A stretch of 64,000 nt of DNA, taken from contig NZ_CP044205.1 in assembly GCF_009498235.1 (NCBI RefSeq), positions 925,716 through 989,715 of the forward strand, in the 5' to 3' direction. Below the pieces are notes generated by a model. The model ran no database searches. It was not told the DNA's origin and saw only the letters and a program-made list of their open reading frames with translations. The stretch is from Candidatus Methylospira mobilis (GTDB lineage Bacteria; Pseudomonadota; Gammaproteobacteria; Methylococcales; Methylococcaceae). Made by a program: the position numbers and the translations under genes. Below, in pieces: positions 55,734 to 64,000 of this stretch; position 1 is the first letter of the stretch; every line of letters starts with the position of its first letter.

Positions 55734-55886
55734 GGCTTTCGCCCTCAGCCGTTTTTAGAGTAAATGCGGACGATCTGTGGTTCATGCTTGCTTAAGTTGT
55801 AGTGTTTATCGATCTCAGGCAACTGTGCATCTGCACAGGATCCATTTCGTTTTGAATATCGAAAGAGTGCCAAATGTGCCGGGCAC

Positions 55887-55922
55887 AAAAAAATGCGGCC
55901 CCTGGGGCAATCCGCCCAGGGG
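55887..55922 (-). terminator. Rho-independent terminator of the 100-residue protein gene
   Basis: On the minus strand CCCCTGGG, a short loop and CCCAGGGG form a GC-rich hairpin followed closely by T7 (55893-55887). It ends the gene at 55950-56252. Confidence 0.8.
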
Positions 55923-55949
55923 TCATGCATCACATCAGTAGTCGCCGCC

Positions 55950-56252
55950 TCAGGCGGTGGGGGAAATGCTGTTCCTGGTTTCTGCTACGGCGTCGAGTGC
56001 TGCGCGTGCGCCGTCAGTCAGACCGTGAGCAACCGGATTGTTTTTGGGGAATACGCCTGTGACAAAAACAACGCCGTACACGACGCCATAGGACAGCGTA
56101 TAGGTGCTCTTGTAGACCAGCTTGGATAGCGAGTTGGAAATATTGATGCGTTGCAAGCCGGAACGCAGGTTTTCACTGGCGTTGCAAACGGCGTTTGATA
56201 CGGATTTTAGCGGGCTTGAGCCTTCAATTTCACTAATGGTTGCTGCGGTCAT
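55950..56252 (-). CDS. 100-residue protein of unknown function
   Basis: The start has a strong AGGAG ribosome site and the gene ends in a clear terminator, so it is real. A Ser/Asn-rich N-terminal half is followed by a moderately hydrophobic glycine-rich stretch (YTLSYGVVYGVVFVTGVFP) and a short amphipathic helix (LTDGARAALDAVAETRN). It could associate with membranes. I do not recognise the family. A solitary unit with its own regulation signals suggests high expression. Confidence 0.75.
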   Translation of the reverse strand: MTAATISEIEGSSPLKSVSNAVCNASENLRSGLQRINISNSLSKLVYKSTYTLSYGVVYGVVFVTGVFPKNNPVAHGLTDGARAALDAVAETRNSISPTA

Positions 56253-56675
56253 TCGGTATCTCCTGATGAATAATAGATTTTACGAGTCTGCATGTACGTT
56301 CATTGAACATGCTAGCGTCAAATAAGACACCCGGCAAGGAAATTTGTTCAATTTCTGTACTCTATTGATATAGATAAATAATAACTATTGATTGGGTGAC
56401 GAACGAAAAGTTCAGTCTGATTAAGCGGCGCTGCGCCTGATGTTCGGCGTTTCCGAGGATACAGCCTGACGTATGCTAAGGGGCAGGAAAAGTGTGCTTT
56501 TTATTGTCTTCGAGATAGGCTGTTTTCCCATGCAGGTTGGAAATAGGCCGGTAAAACCAATGCGGTTTTTACGTGGCTTGAACGAAGCGGACGGTTGTAC
56601 TTTCCATGCTTTCCGCTTCATGCGAAGATAAGCGGAGCAGCTTTTTCATCCATTATCAAGATTGAAGGGGGCATT
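56253..56675. other. Intergenic region upstream of ppsA
   Basis: A divergent promoter region for the 100-residue protein and ppsA. An AT-rich segment (56350-56400) may hold promoters. No gene is supported. Confidence 0.4.
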
Positions 56676-59078
56676 ATGACTGTAAACCGTCGCTACATAC
56701 GCTGGTTTAACGAGATTACCCTGGCCGATGTGCCGCTGGTCGGAGGTAAAAATGCCTCACTGGGTGAAATGTATCGAGAATTGACGGCGCATGGTGTGAA
56801 CATACCCAACGGCTTTGCCGTGACGGCCGACGCCTATCGTCATGTGCTGGACAGCGCCGGTCTATGGGAAAGGCTGCATGAGTTGCTCGACGATCTGGAG
56901 GCGGACGATGTCGTGCAGTTGGCCGAGCGCGGCGCGCGCGTACGCGAACTGATCAATCTGGCGCCGCTTCCCGAAGATCTGCAGCGCGAAATCATCGGCG
57001 CTTATCACGACCTGCAGGCCGAATACGGCGATAATTTCAGCGTCGCGGTACGCAGTTCCGCCACTGCCGAAGATCTGCCCACGGCAAGTTTTGCCGGCCA
57101 GCAGGACACCTATCTTAATGTCAGCGGTGAAGTCGCATTGCTGGAGGCCTGCAAGCGCTGTTTCGCCAGCCTGTTTACCGACCGGGCCATACATTACCGC
57201 TACGATCAGGGTTTCGATCATTTTAAACTGGCGCTTTCCATCGTCGTCATGAAAATGGTGCGTTCCGATCTGGCGACCAGCGGCGTGATGTTTTCGCTCG
57301 ACACAGATACCGGGTTTCGCGATACCGTGTTTATTACCGGCGCATACGGGCTGGGCGAGAACGTGGTTCAAGGCGTGGTCGATCCCGATGAGTATGTGGT
57401 TTACAAGCCCACGCTGAAACGCGGGCATCGCCATGTTTTGAAGCGTGTTAAAGGCGCCAAGGCCATTAAAATGATCTACGGCACCACGACGACCACGCTG
57501 AACGTGGAAACCTCGAAATTCGAACGCGACAGCTATTGTCTGAGCGGGGAAGAAGCGGTCAGGCTGGCGGAATACGCCGTTATCATTGAGGATTATTACA
57601 GCAAACAGGCCGGTTACGATAAACCGATGGACATGGAGTGGGCCAAGGACGGCATCGACGGGCAGTTGTACATCGTACAGGCGCGGCCGGAAACCGTGGC
57701 TTCACAAACGCAGCACAATGTGCTGGTGACGTTCGAACTGACCGGTAACGGCGAAGTGCTGGCCGAAGGGCGCGCGGTGGGCGCGCAAATAGGCATCGGA
57801 CCCGCGCGGCTGATCAGCGGTCCCGAGCAAATGGCTCAATTCCGCAAAGGCGATGTGCTGGTCGCCGACATAACCACGCCGGATTGGGAACCGGTCATGA
57901 AAATTGCCTCCGCCATAGTTACCAATCGTGGGGGGCGCACTTGTCACGCCGCGATCGTCGCTCGCGAGTTGGGTATACCCGCCGTTGTCGGTTGTGATAA
58001 TGCGACCCGTGTGATACCTGATGGCGAGTTGATTACCGTCGCCTGTTCGGAAGGCGATATCGGCAGAATTTATCGTGGTGAAATCGGGTTTCAACGCAAC
58101 GAGACGCGGCTTGACGAACTGGCGCGCCCCAAAACCCATATCATGCTGAATCTTGGCAACCCCGATCTGGCGTTCAAGACCAGCTTCCTGCCGAACGAGG
58201 GGGTAGGGCTGGCGCGCATGGAATTCATCATCGCCAACCATATCAAGGCGCATCCGATGGCCTTGCTATATCCCGAACGCGTTGCCGAGGCCGACGCGCG
58301 TCAGGAAATTCAAACGCTGATACGCGATTATCCTGACGGCGCCACTTATTTCACGCACAAACTGGCGGAAGGGGTGGGAGTTATCGCCGCGGCTTTTTAT
58401 CCTAAGCCGGTGATTGTGCGCATGTCCGACTTCAAAACCAACGAATATGCAACCTTACTGGGCGGTGCGGCGTTCGAACAGGACGAAAGCAATCCGATGA
58501 TTGGTTTTAGAGGAGCTTCGCGTTATACTCATCCGGCATATGAAGAAGGTTTCGCATTGGAATGTGCGGCGATGAGGCGGGTGCGCGACGAATTCGGCTT
58601 AAGCAACGTCAGGTTGATGATTCCATTCGTGCGACGGGTGGAAGAAGCGCGGTGCGTGATCGAGCGTATGGCCGAGCTGGGTCTGGCGCGAGGAGAGAGG
58701 GGGCTGGAAATTTACATGATGTGCGAGATTCCGAATAACGTGGTGCAGATTGATGCGTTTCTCGAATATTTCGATGGCTTGTCGATAGGCTCCAACGATT
58801 TGACTCAGCTTGCGCTCGGCGTCGATCGCGACTCCGAGATTGTGGCTTTCGATTTCGACGAGCGTGATCCCGGCGTAAAAACATTGATCAGGCAGGCGGT
58901 GGAAGGCGCTGCCCGGCACGGTAAACATTCCGGTATCTGCGGTCAGGCGCCGTCCGATTATCCTGATATGGCCGAATATCTGGTGGAAATCGGTATCGAT
59001 TCCATGAGTCTCAACCCCGACAGCGTACTGGATGTAACGCGGTCCGTGCTGGCGCTGGAGGCGAAGCTTGCCGGATGA
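56676..59078 (+). CDS. ppsA: Phosphoenolpyruvate synthase
   Basis: From the ATG at 56676 (AAGGGGG upstream) the protein has 800 residues, as usual. ATP-grasp part: VPLVGGKNASLGEMY, VAVRSSATAEDLPTASFAGQQDT. Swivelling phosphohistidine domain: GGRTCHAAIVARELGIPAVVGC, with the catalytic His. PEP/pyruvate barrel: MIGFRGASRY, EIYMMCEIPNN, GSNDLTQLALGVDRDS and SGICGQAPSDYP. It converts pyruvate and ATP to PEP, AMP and phosphate in gluconeogenesis. Confidence 0.96.
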   Translation: MTVNRRYIRWFNEITLADVPLVGGKNASLGEMYRELTAHGVNIPNGFAVTADAYRHVLDSAGLWERLHELLDDLEADDVVQLAERGARVRELINLAPLPEDLQREIIGAYHDLQAEYGDNFSVAVRSSATAEDLPTASFAGQQDTYLNVSGEVALLEACKRCFASLFTDRAIHYRYDQGFDHFKLALSIVVMKMVRSDLATSGVMFSLDTDTGFRDTVFITGAYGLGENVVQGVVDPDEYVVYKPTLKRGHRHVLKRVKGAKAIKMIYGTTTTTLNVETSKFERDSYCLSGEEAVRLAEYAVIIEDYYSKQAGYDKPMDMEWAKDGIDGQLYIVQARPETVASQTQHNVLVTFELTGNGEVLAEGRAVGAQIGIGPARLISGPEQMAQFRKGDVLVADITTPDWEPVMKIASAIVTNRGGRTCHAAIVARELGIPAVVGCDNATRVIPDGELITVACSEGDIGRIYRGEIGFQRNETRLDELARPKTHIMLNLGNPDLAFKTSFLPNEGVGLARMEFIIANHIKAHPMALLYPERVAEADARQEIQTLIRDYPDGATYFTHKLAEGVGVIAAAFYPKPVIVRMSDFKTNEYATLLGGAAFEQDESNPMIGFRGASRYTHPAYEEGFALECAAMRRVRDEFGLSNVRLMIPFVRRVEEARCVIERMAELGLARGERGLEIYMMCEIPNNVVQIDAFLEYFDGLSIGSNDLTQLALGVDRDSEIVAFDFDERDPGVKTLIRQAVEGAARHGKHSGICGQAPSDYPDMAEYLVEIGIDSMSLNPDSVLDVTRSVLALEAKLAG

Positions 59079-59198
59079 TACGAAGTTTCGGCAACCATTT
59101 CGCCCTGGATTTTGAGGTACGGGATTCGGCTCGCATACGCTTTGTTGCAAATCCTATTGTGGACAGATGAGCAACGTGTTACTGGTGTCAAATAGCCG

Positions 59199-60662
59199 AT
59201 GTATTATTGGGTTTTTTTCTTAATGCTCCAGTGGTCGCTGTGCGTTCATGCCGGCGACTTTTTCGACGACCCGCTCGATACCGATAGTCTGGTAGGCGCC
59301 AGCGCCGGCAAGCAGGCGAATAGTCCGCAGAAGGGCGATCCCTGCCTGACAACGGGTAGAAAGCCGGAGGTCTGGAGCCTGCTGGAAATTATCGACCAGG
59401 CTTTGTGCCACAATCCGCAAACATGGCAGGCCTGGGCCGGCGCGCGCGTTCAAGCCGCGCAGGTCGGTGGCGCCAAAACGGCTTATCTGCCTACCGTATC
59501 GGTCAGTGTTCCCGTGAACGAAAGCAAGAATTCATCTTCGGTCAATTCCGGGACTGGCGGCAGCAACATTTCCGGCGCCGCAGTGGGGCTGCAGACGCGC
59601 ATGACGCCAGCAGCAACGCTGAATTATCTGCTGTATGATTTCGGCGGCAGAAACGCGCGCCTGGACAATGCCATCGCCGCTCTGGAGGCAGCCAACTGGA
59701 GCCAGAACGTGGCGATACAGAACGTCATGTTTGGCGCGGTTCAGGCTTATTACCAGATGTTTGCTGCGCAAGCCGCCGCTGAAGCGGCACTGATATCATG
59801 GCAAACCAGCGACGAAATACTGAAAGCGACCCAGCTTCGTCACGACGTCGGCGCCGTAGCCATTTCGGATGTGCTGCAGGCCCAGACCGCTGCTACCCAG
59901 GCCAAGCTGACGCTGCAGCAAGCCGAGGGCAACTCCAGGATCTCGATGGGCGCGCTGGCAACCGCGATGGGCATGGATGCCGGCCCCAAACTCCGGGTGG
60001 CCACGCCGGATTACCAGAATCCCGACAATGAGCGCGAACAGGATGTCAACCATTTGATCGAACAGGCGAAAAACATGCGTCCCGATCTCGCGGCGGCGGC
60101 AGCCCAGGTCAAGGCTGCGGAAGCCAATGTTCGCGCAGCCGAAGCAACCGGCATGCCGCAAATCTCATTGACAGGTACTTATGGCTATAACTTTTCCTCG
60201 TTGAATAACTATGCCGCTCTTGTCAGCTGGTCGGCGGGCTTACAGATAAGCATGCCGTTGTTCAACGGTTTTTCGACTACCTATCAGGTTCACTCGGCCA
60301 AGGAGCAGGTCGCGCTTCAGGCGGCGAATCGCGATCAATTGGAGCAAACCATCTCTCAGGCGGTGTGGTCCAGCTATCACAGCATGAATACCGCGCGTGA
60401 AACTCTGCGCACCTCCCTGGTTTTGCTGGATAACGCCACGCAGAACGAAGGAGTTCTCTATGGACGCTATCAGGCTGGGGCGGGCAATATCATCGATTTG
60501 CTCAACTCGCAGGTCAATCTGTCCAATGCCCGCGTGCAACTGGTGCAGTCGCGTTATAACTGGAGCATCGCCAAGGCGCAACTGGCGCAGGCTATAGGCC
60601 GTCTTGATCTGGACGAATTAATGCGTGACTTCAAACTGACTTCCGGTAAACCCCGTTCTTGA
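59199..60662 (+). CDS. TolC-family outer-membrane efflux protein
   Basis: A 487-residue outer-membrane factor with a signal peptide (WVFFLMLQWSLCVHA) and two duplicated coiled-coil/beta-barrel halves typical of TolC (LLEIIDQALCHNPQTWQAWAGARVQAAQ; LRHDVGAVAISDVLQAQTAATQAKL; GRYQAGAGNIIDLLNSQVNLSNARVQLVQSRYNWSIAKAQLAQAIG). First of three genes forming a tripartite efflux pump. Confidence 0.9.
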   Translation: MYYWVFFLMLQWSLCVHAGDFFDDPLDTDSLVGASAGKQANSPQKGDPCLTTGRKPEVWSLLEIIDQALCHNPQTWQAWAGARVQAAQVGGAKTAYLPTVSVSVPVNESKNSSSVNSGTGGSNISGAAVGLQTRMTPAATLNYLLYDFGGRNARLDNAIAALEAANWSQNVAIQNVMFGAVQAYYQMFAAQAAAEAALISWQTSDEILKATQLRHDVGAVAISDVLQAQTAATQAKLTLQQAEGNSRISMGALATAMGMDAGPKLRVATPDYQNPDNEREQDVNHLIEQAKNMRPDLAAAAAQVKAAEANVRAAEATGMPQISLTGTYGYNFSSLNNYAALVSWSAGLQISMPLFNGFSTTYQVHSAKEQVALQAANRDQLEQTISQAVWSSYHSMNTARETLRTSLVLLDNATQNEGVLYGRYQAGAGNIIDLLNSQVNLSNARVQLVQSRYNWSIAKAQLAQAIGRLDLDELMRDFKLTSGKPRS

Positions 60663-60735
60663 GAATATTGATGAATATTCAGTTCCGTTCTTCTTGCGCG
60701 CCCATGCAAAGTCCGATGTTGCGGGAGGGCGGTTT

Positions 60736-61929
60736 ATGAGCACGCGGAAACGTAGCGCGCTGTTGCTTATCGGCCTGGTGTTGCTTGCCGCAGCCGCTAC
60801 CTGGTTTTTGTTCGCAGGCAAAAAAGATGCCGGGTTACGACCCGAACGCAAGACCGCGCCGATACCTGTTAAAACCGAGCAGGTGCGGTCCGGCGATCTG
60901 GCTGTTTATCTTAATGCCTTGGGCAATGTAACGGCTTTCAACACGGTTACCGTGAAAACCCGTGTCGGCGGCGAGCTGATGCGTATCGCCTTCAAGGAAG
61001 GGCAAACGGTTAGACAGGGCGATCTGCTTGCGGAAATCGACCCTCGTCCCTATCAGGCTCAATTGGATCAGGCTCAGGGGAAAATTACCGGGGACCGGGC
61101 ACAGCTCGACTTTGCACGGCTGGAGCTCGATCGAGACAAGGTGCTGATCAAGAAGGACTATATTCCGCTTTCGCAGATGCAGACCCAGAGCGCATCGGTC
61201 AATCAGTTGCTTGGAACCATAGCTTCCGACCAGGGAGCGATAGACTCGGCGCGTTTGCAGTTGTCGTTCTGTCATATCCAGGCGCCGCTCAGCGGGCGCA
61301 TAGGATTAAAAATGGTCGATCAAGGCAATATTCTGAATGTTTCCGATCCCATCGTCGTGATCACCCAGCTGCAGCCGATTTCGGTCATTTTCAGCGTGCC
61401 GCAGGATCAGCTTCCTGCTTTGCAGAGACGCATGAAAGAGGGGGCTGCGCTTCCTGTAGATGCCTTCGATCGTGATCGTAAAAACAAACTTGCGATCGGC
61501 CAGCTTTGGAGTAGCGATAATCTGATCGATACCACGACCGGAACGCTACGCTTAAAAGCGGTTTTCGACAATCAGGACGGCGCGCTCTTCCCCAATCAGT
61601 TTGTCAATATCCGCTTGCTGCTGGAAACGCGTGCGCAGCAGATACTGGCTCCTCGCTCCGCCGTGCAGCAGGATCCGCAGGGGTTTCATGTTTTTGTAGT
61701 CAAGCCGGACAACACCGTTACCGTCAGGCAGGTATCGACCGGACCTTCCGAAGGGGACTTCACCGTTATCGCCGCAGGGCTGGAAGCGGGAGAAAACGTG
61801 GTCACCGACGGGCTCGACAAGCTGCGAGAAGGCAGTACGATACGTCCGCCGGGCGACGCTGCGGAGAATACTTCCGCGCCTGCAGCCGGCGCGCCCGAGC
61901 GCAGCGCAGGAAAAAGACCTCCACAGTGA
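60736..61929 (+). CDS. RND efflux periplasmic adaptor (MdtA-like)
   Basis: Start at MSTRKRSALLL, with GGGAGG upstream. A membrane anchor (ALLLIGLVLLAAAATWFLFAG) is followed by a split lipoyl domain (TVKTRVGGELMRIAFKEGQTVRQGDLLAEIDPRPYQAQLDQAQ; CHIQAPLSGRIGLKMVDQGN), an alpha-hairpin and a beta-barrel. A Pro/Ala-rich tail ends the 397 residues. It bridges the RND pump and the TolC-like protein; the stop overlaps the next start. Confidence 0.92.
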   Translation: MSTRKRSALLLIGLVLLAAAATWFLFAGKKDAGLRPERKTAPIPVKTEQVRSGDLAVYLNALGNVTAFNTVTVKTRVGGELMRIAFKEGQTVRQGDLLAEIDPRPYQAQLDQAQGKITGDRAQLDFARLELDRDKVLIKKDYIPLSQMQTQSASVNQLLGTIASDQGAIDSARLQLSFCHIQAPLSGRIGLKMVDQGNILNVSDPIVVITQLQPISVIFSVPQDQLPALQRRMKEGAALPVDAFDRDRKNKLAIGQLWSSDNLIDTTTGTLRLKAVFDNQDGALFPNQFVNIRLLLETRAQQILAPRSAVQQDPQGFHVFVVKPDNTVTVRQVSTGPSEGDFTVIAAGLEAGENVVTDGLDKLREGSTIRPPGDAAENTSAPAAGAPERSAGKRPPQ

Positions 61930-64000
61930 ATATTTCCAAGCCGTTCATCCTGCGTCCGGTCGCCACCACCATGCTGATGATGGGGGTGCTGCTGGTCGGG
62001 TTACTCAGCTTCAAGCGTCTGCCGGTTTCGGCCTTGCCGCAAGTGGAATATCCGACCTTGCAGGTGCAGGTTTTTTACCCGGGCGCCAGTCCTGAAGTCG
62101 TCGCTTCCACTATTACCGCGCCGCTGGAAAAACAGCTGGGCCAGATTGCCGGTTTGCAGCAGATGTCGTCATCGAGTTCGCTGGGCGCGGCTGCGATCAC
62201 GCTGCAATTTGCGCTCGAACTGAATATCGATATTGCCGAACAGCAAGTACAGGCGGCGATTAACGCCGCATCCAGTTATCTGCCTCGCGATCTGCCCACG
62301 CCGCCCACTTACAGCAAGCGTAATCCGGCCGATGCGCCGGTAATGACGCTGGCGCTGACTTCTTCGACCTTGCCGTTGACAGCGGTCGAAGATCTGGCCG
62401 ATACGCGCATGGCGCAGAAAATTTCGCAGATGCCGGGGGTGGGTATGGTGAGTTTGAACGGGGGGCAAAAGCCCTCTACTCATATACGCGTAAACCCCAC
62501 CGCGTTGTCGTCCTACGGCATCAGTATGGAGGACTTGCGGTCGGCATTGACGCTGGCCAGCGTCAATCAGGCCAAGGGCAGTTTCGACGGCACTACACTG
62601 GCGCACACCATACTGGCGAACGATCAGGTGATGAGCCTGGACGAGTTTCGCAAGCTGGTGATCGTATGGCGCAACAATGCGCCGGTGCGCATTTCCGATA
62701 TCGCGGAAGTGAGCGAGGAGCCCGAAAATACCCGCCAGAAAAGCTGGATGGACGAGCAGCCGGCCATCGTATTGAATATACATCGCCAGCCCGGCGCGAA
62801 TACCATAGAAGTTGTCGATCGCATCAAGGCGTTGTTGCCCCAGCTTAGGAGCAGTTTGCCTGCTTCCGTGGACGTGCGGGTGCTTTCCGATCGCACCGTT
62901 ACCATACGCGCTTCCATAGAGGCCGTTGAGCATGAATTGCTGCTGACTATCGCGCTGGTGGTGATGGTGATTTTTCTGTTTCTGCGCAACCTGCCCGCCA
63001 CATTGATACCCAGTTTATCGGTGCCGTTATCGCTGGTAGGTACTTTTACGGTGATGTACGCGCTGGATTACAGTCTGAATAACCTGACGCTGATGGCGTT
63101 GACCATCGCTACCGGTTTTGTTGTTGACGACGCCATCGTCATGCTGGAAAACATCATGCGCTACATCGAAAAAGGCATGTCTCCGCTTGATGCGGCATTG
63201 AAGGGGTCGGGCGAAATCGGTTTTACCATCCTGTCTCTGACCGCCTCGCTGATCGCGGTGCTGATCCCGTTGCTGCTGATGGGCGATGTGCTAGGGCGTT
63301 TGTTCAGGGAGTTTGCGGTGACGCTGAGCATCGCTATCCTGGTTTCCGCTTTCGTGTCGCTGACTCTGACGCCGATGTTGTGCGCGCGTTTGGGGAAACG
63401 GGATCGGCCTGATCAAGACACGGAGCGCGACGTCGATTTCTTTCACAAACTTGTTGCTGCATATGGACGCAGTCTGCAGTGGGTGCTGGCGCGCAGCAAC
63501 CAGACCATCGTGATTGCCGTTGCGATGCTGGCGGTAACGGGCGCTTTGCTATGGATTGTTCCGAAGGGGTTTTTTCCGATCCAGGATACCGGCATGCTGC
63601 TGGGTTTTACCGAAGCGGATCAATCCATAGCCTACGATGCGATGACCGCTCGCCAGGAAGCCTTGAACCGTCTGATACTGCAGGATCCGGCAGTGGAAAG
63701 CCTGTCTTCCTTTGTCGGCGTGGATGGAGTCAACACCACTCTGAATAACGGCCGTATCCAGATCAACCTCAAATCGCTGGCCGAACGCGAGGGTGCCGAT
63801 ATCGTGATCAAACGTCTGCAGGCGGCCGCGGATACCATTAAAGGCATACGCCTCTATTTGCAGCCGGTGCAGGATCTTTCTGTAGAGGATAGATTGAGCC
63901 GTACACAATTCCAGCTCACACTGGAAAGCGCGGATCGCGCCGTACTGGACGAATGGACGCCGCGCGTATTGGAGAAGCTGAGCGCACTGCCCGAGTTGCG
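61926..64000 (+). CDS. RND multidrug efflux permease (MdtB/AcrB-like), 3'-partial
   Basis: A GTG start overlapping the adaptor stop (GTGA). The frame is open to the window end, at least 691 residues. ISKPFILRPVATTMLMMGVLL is the usual RND N terminus; VEYPTLQVQVFYPGASPEVV, ITAPLEKQLGQIAGL, and in TM4 TIATGFVVDDAIVMLENI with the proton-relay Asp pair are diagnostic. The signatures resemble the MdtB/MdtC branch. It exports substrates using the proton gradient; specificity unknown. Confidence 0.93.
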   Translation, partial: MNISKPFILRPVATTMLMMGVLLVGLLSFKRLPVSALPQVEYPTLQVQVFYPGASPEVVASTITAPLEKQLGQIAGLQQMSSSSSLGAAAITLQFALELNIDIAEQQVQAAINAASSYLPRDLPTPPTYSKRNPADAPVMTLALTSSTLPLTAVEDLADTRMAQKISQMPGVGMVSLNGGQKPSTHIRVNPTALSSYGISMEDLRSALTLASVNQAKGSFDGTTLAHTILANDQVMSLDEFRKLVIVWRNNAPVRISDIAEVSEEPENTRQKSWMDEQPAIVLNIHRQPGANTIEVVDRIKALLPQLRSSLPASVDVRVLSDRTVTIRASIEAVEHELLLTIALVVMVIFLFLRNLPATLIPSLSVPLSLVGTFTVMYALDYSLNNLTLMALTIATGFVVDDAIVMLENIMRYIEKGMSPLDAALKGSGEIGFTILSLTASLIAVLIPLLLMGDVLGRLFREFAVTLSIAILVSAFVSLTLTPMLCARLGKRDRPDQDTERDVDFFHKLVAAYGRSLQWVLARSNQTIVIAVAMLAVTGALLWIVPKGFFPIQDTGMLLGFTEADQSIAYDAMTARQEALNRLILQDPAVESLSSFVGVDGVNTTLNNGRIQINLKSLAEREGADIVIKRLQAAADTIKGIRLYLQPVQDLSVEDRLSRTQFQLTLESADRAVLDEWTPRVLEKLSALPEL

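Noticed and set aside
55950..56252. Phasin (PHA granule protein)
   Set aside because: Size and amphipathic tail are only vaguely similar; no phasin motif and no PHA genes nearby.

Overview
The window reads as chromosome of a free-living Gram-negative gammaproteobacterium of middling GC. The evidence is hda, rapA, the EF-P lysylation pair epmA/epmB, an lptD-surA-pdxA-rsmA operon and a TonB-ExbB-ExbD system. The mix (amgK-murU cell-wall recycling, many TonB receptors, GT41 TPR transferases) would suit an environmental lineage such as Methylococcales, but nothing in the window proves a genus.

Layout. 1-5.8 kb: two tandem, highly similar TPR/O-GlcNAc-transferase-like proteins (the first cut by the window edge) and an FkbM methyltransferase fused to TPRs. 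5.8-8.5 kb: minus-strand set wrbA, DUF2069 membrane protein, hda, panE. 8.5-12.7 kb: a ceruloplasmin-like multicopper oxidase behind a near-consensus Fur box, and rapA. 12.7-24.8 kb: an accessory zone with an IS5 remnant, tonB-exbB-exbD, a thioredoxin-like and a sialidase-like beta-propeller protein, a TonB-dependent receptor, a glycosyltransferase scrap, a second receptor whose signal-peptide codons are split by an IS630 element, and a 700-bp gene-poor stretch. 24.8-31.6 kb: epmB, a lipoprotein, a DUF4105-like lipoprotein, efp, epmA, a small monooxygenase and a sorbosone-dehydrogenase-like lipoprotein. 31.6-43 kb: a frameshifted DUF4188 pseudogene, a Kef-type antiporter, the rsmA-pdxA-surA-lptD operon and divergent amgK-murU. 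43-47.5 kb: a cluster of transposable debris (a 99-bp element with perfect 18-bp terminal repeats, a 97-bp element sharing IS5-like ends, an IS5-family element with two overlapping frames, and a decayed IS5 element), with two genes between. 47.6-64 kb: trmB, a cupin, polA, a lytic transglycosylase, a two-gene operon of a periplasmic double-Cache sensor and a pentameric ligand-gated ion channel, a Ca2+/H+ exchanger, a small unknown protein with a clear terminator, ppsA, and a TolC/MFP/RND efflux operon running off the end.

Most notable: (1) the overlapping double-Cache / pLGIC gene pair, which looks like a split ligand-sensing ion channel; (2) the IS630 interruption of a TonB receptor at codon 6, reconstructable from both flanks; (3) a related palindrome upstream of both TonB receptors; (4) an LptD with a 300-residue N-terminal extension carrying a duplicated WxC-x8-WxC motif; (5) several gene remnants recoverable only by reading across frames. 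No tRNA, rRNA or CRISPR array was seen.
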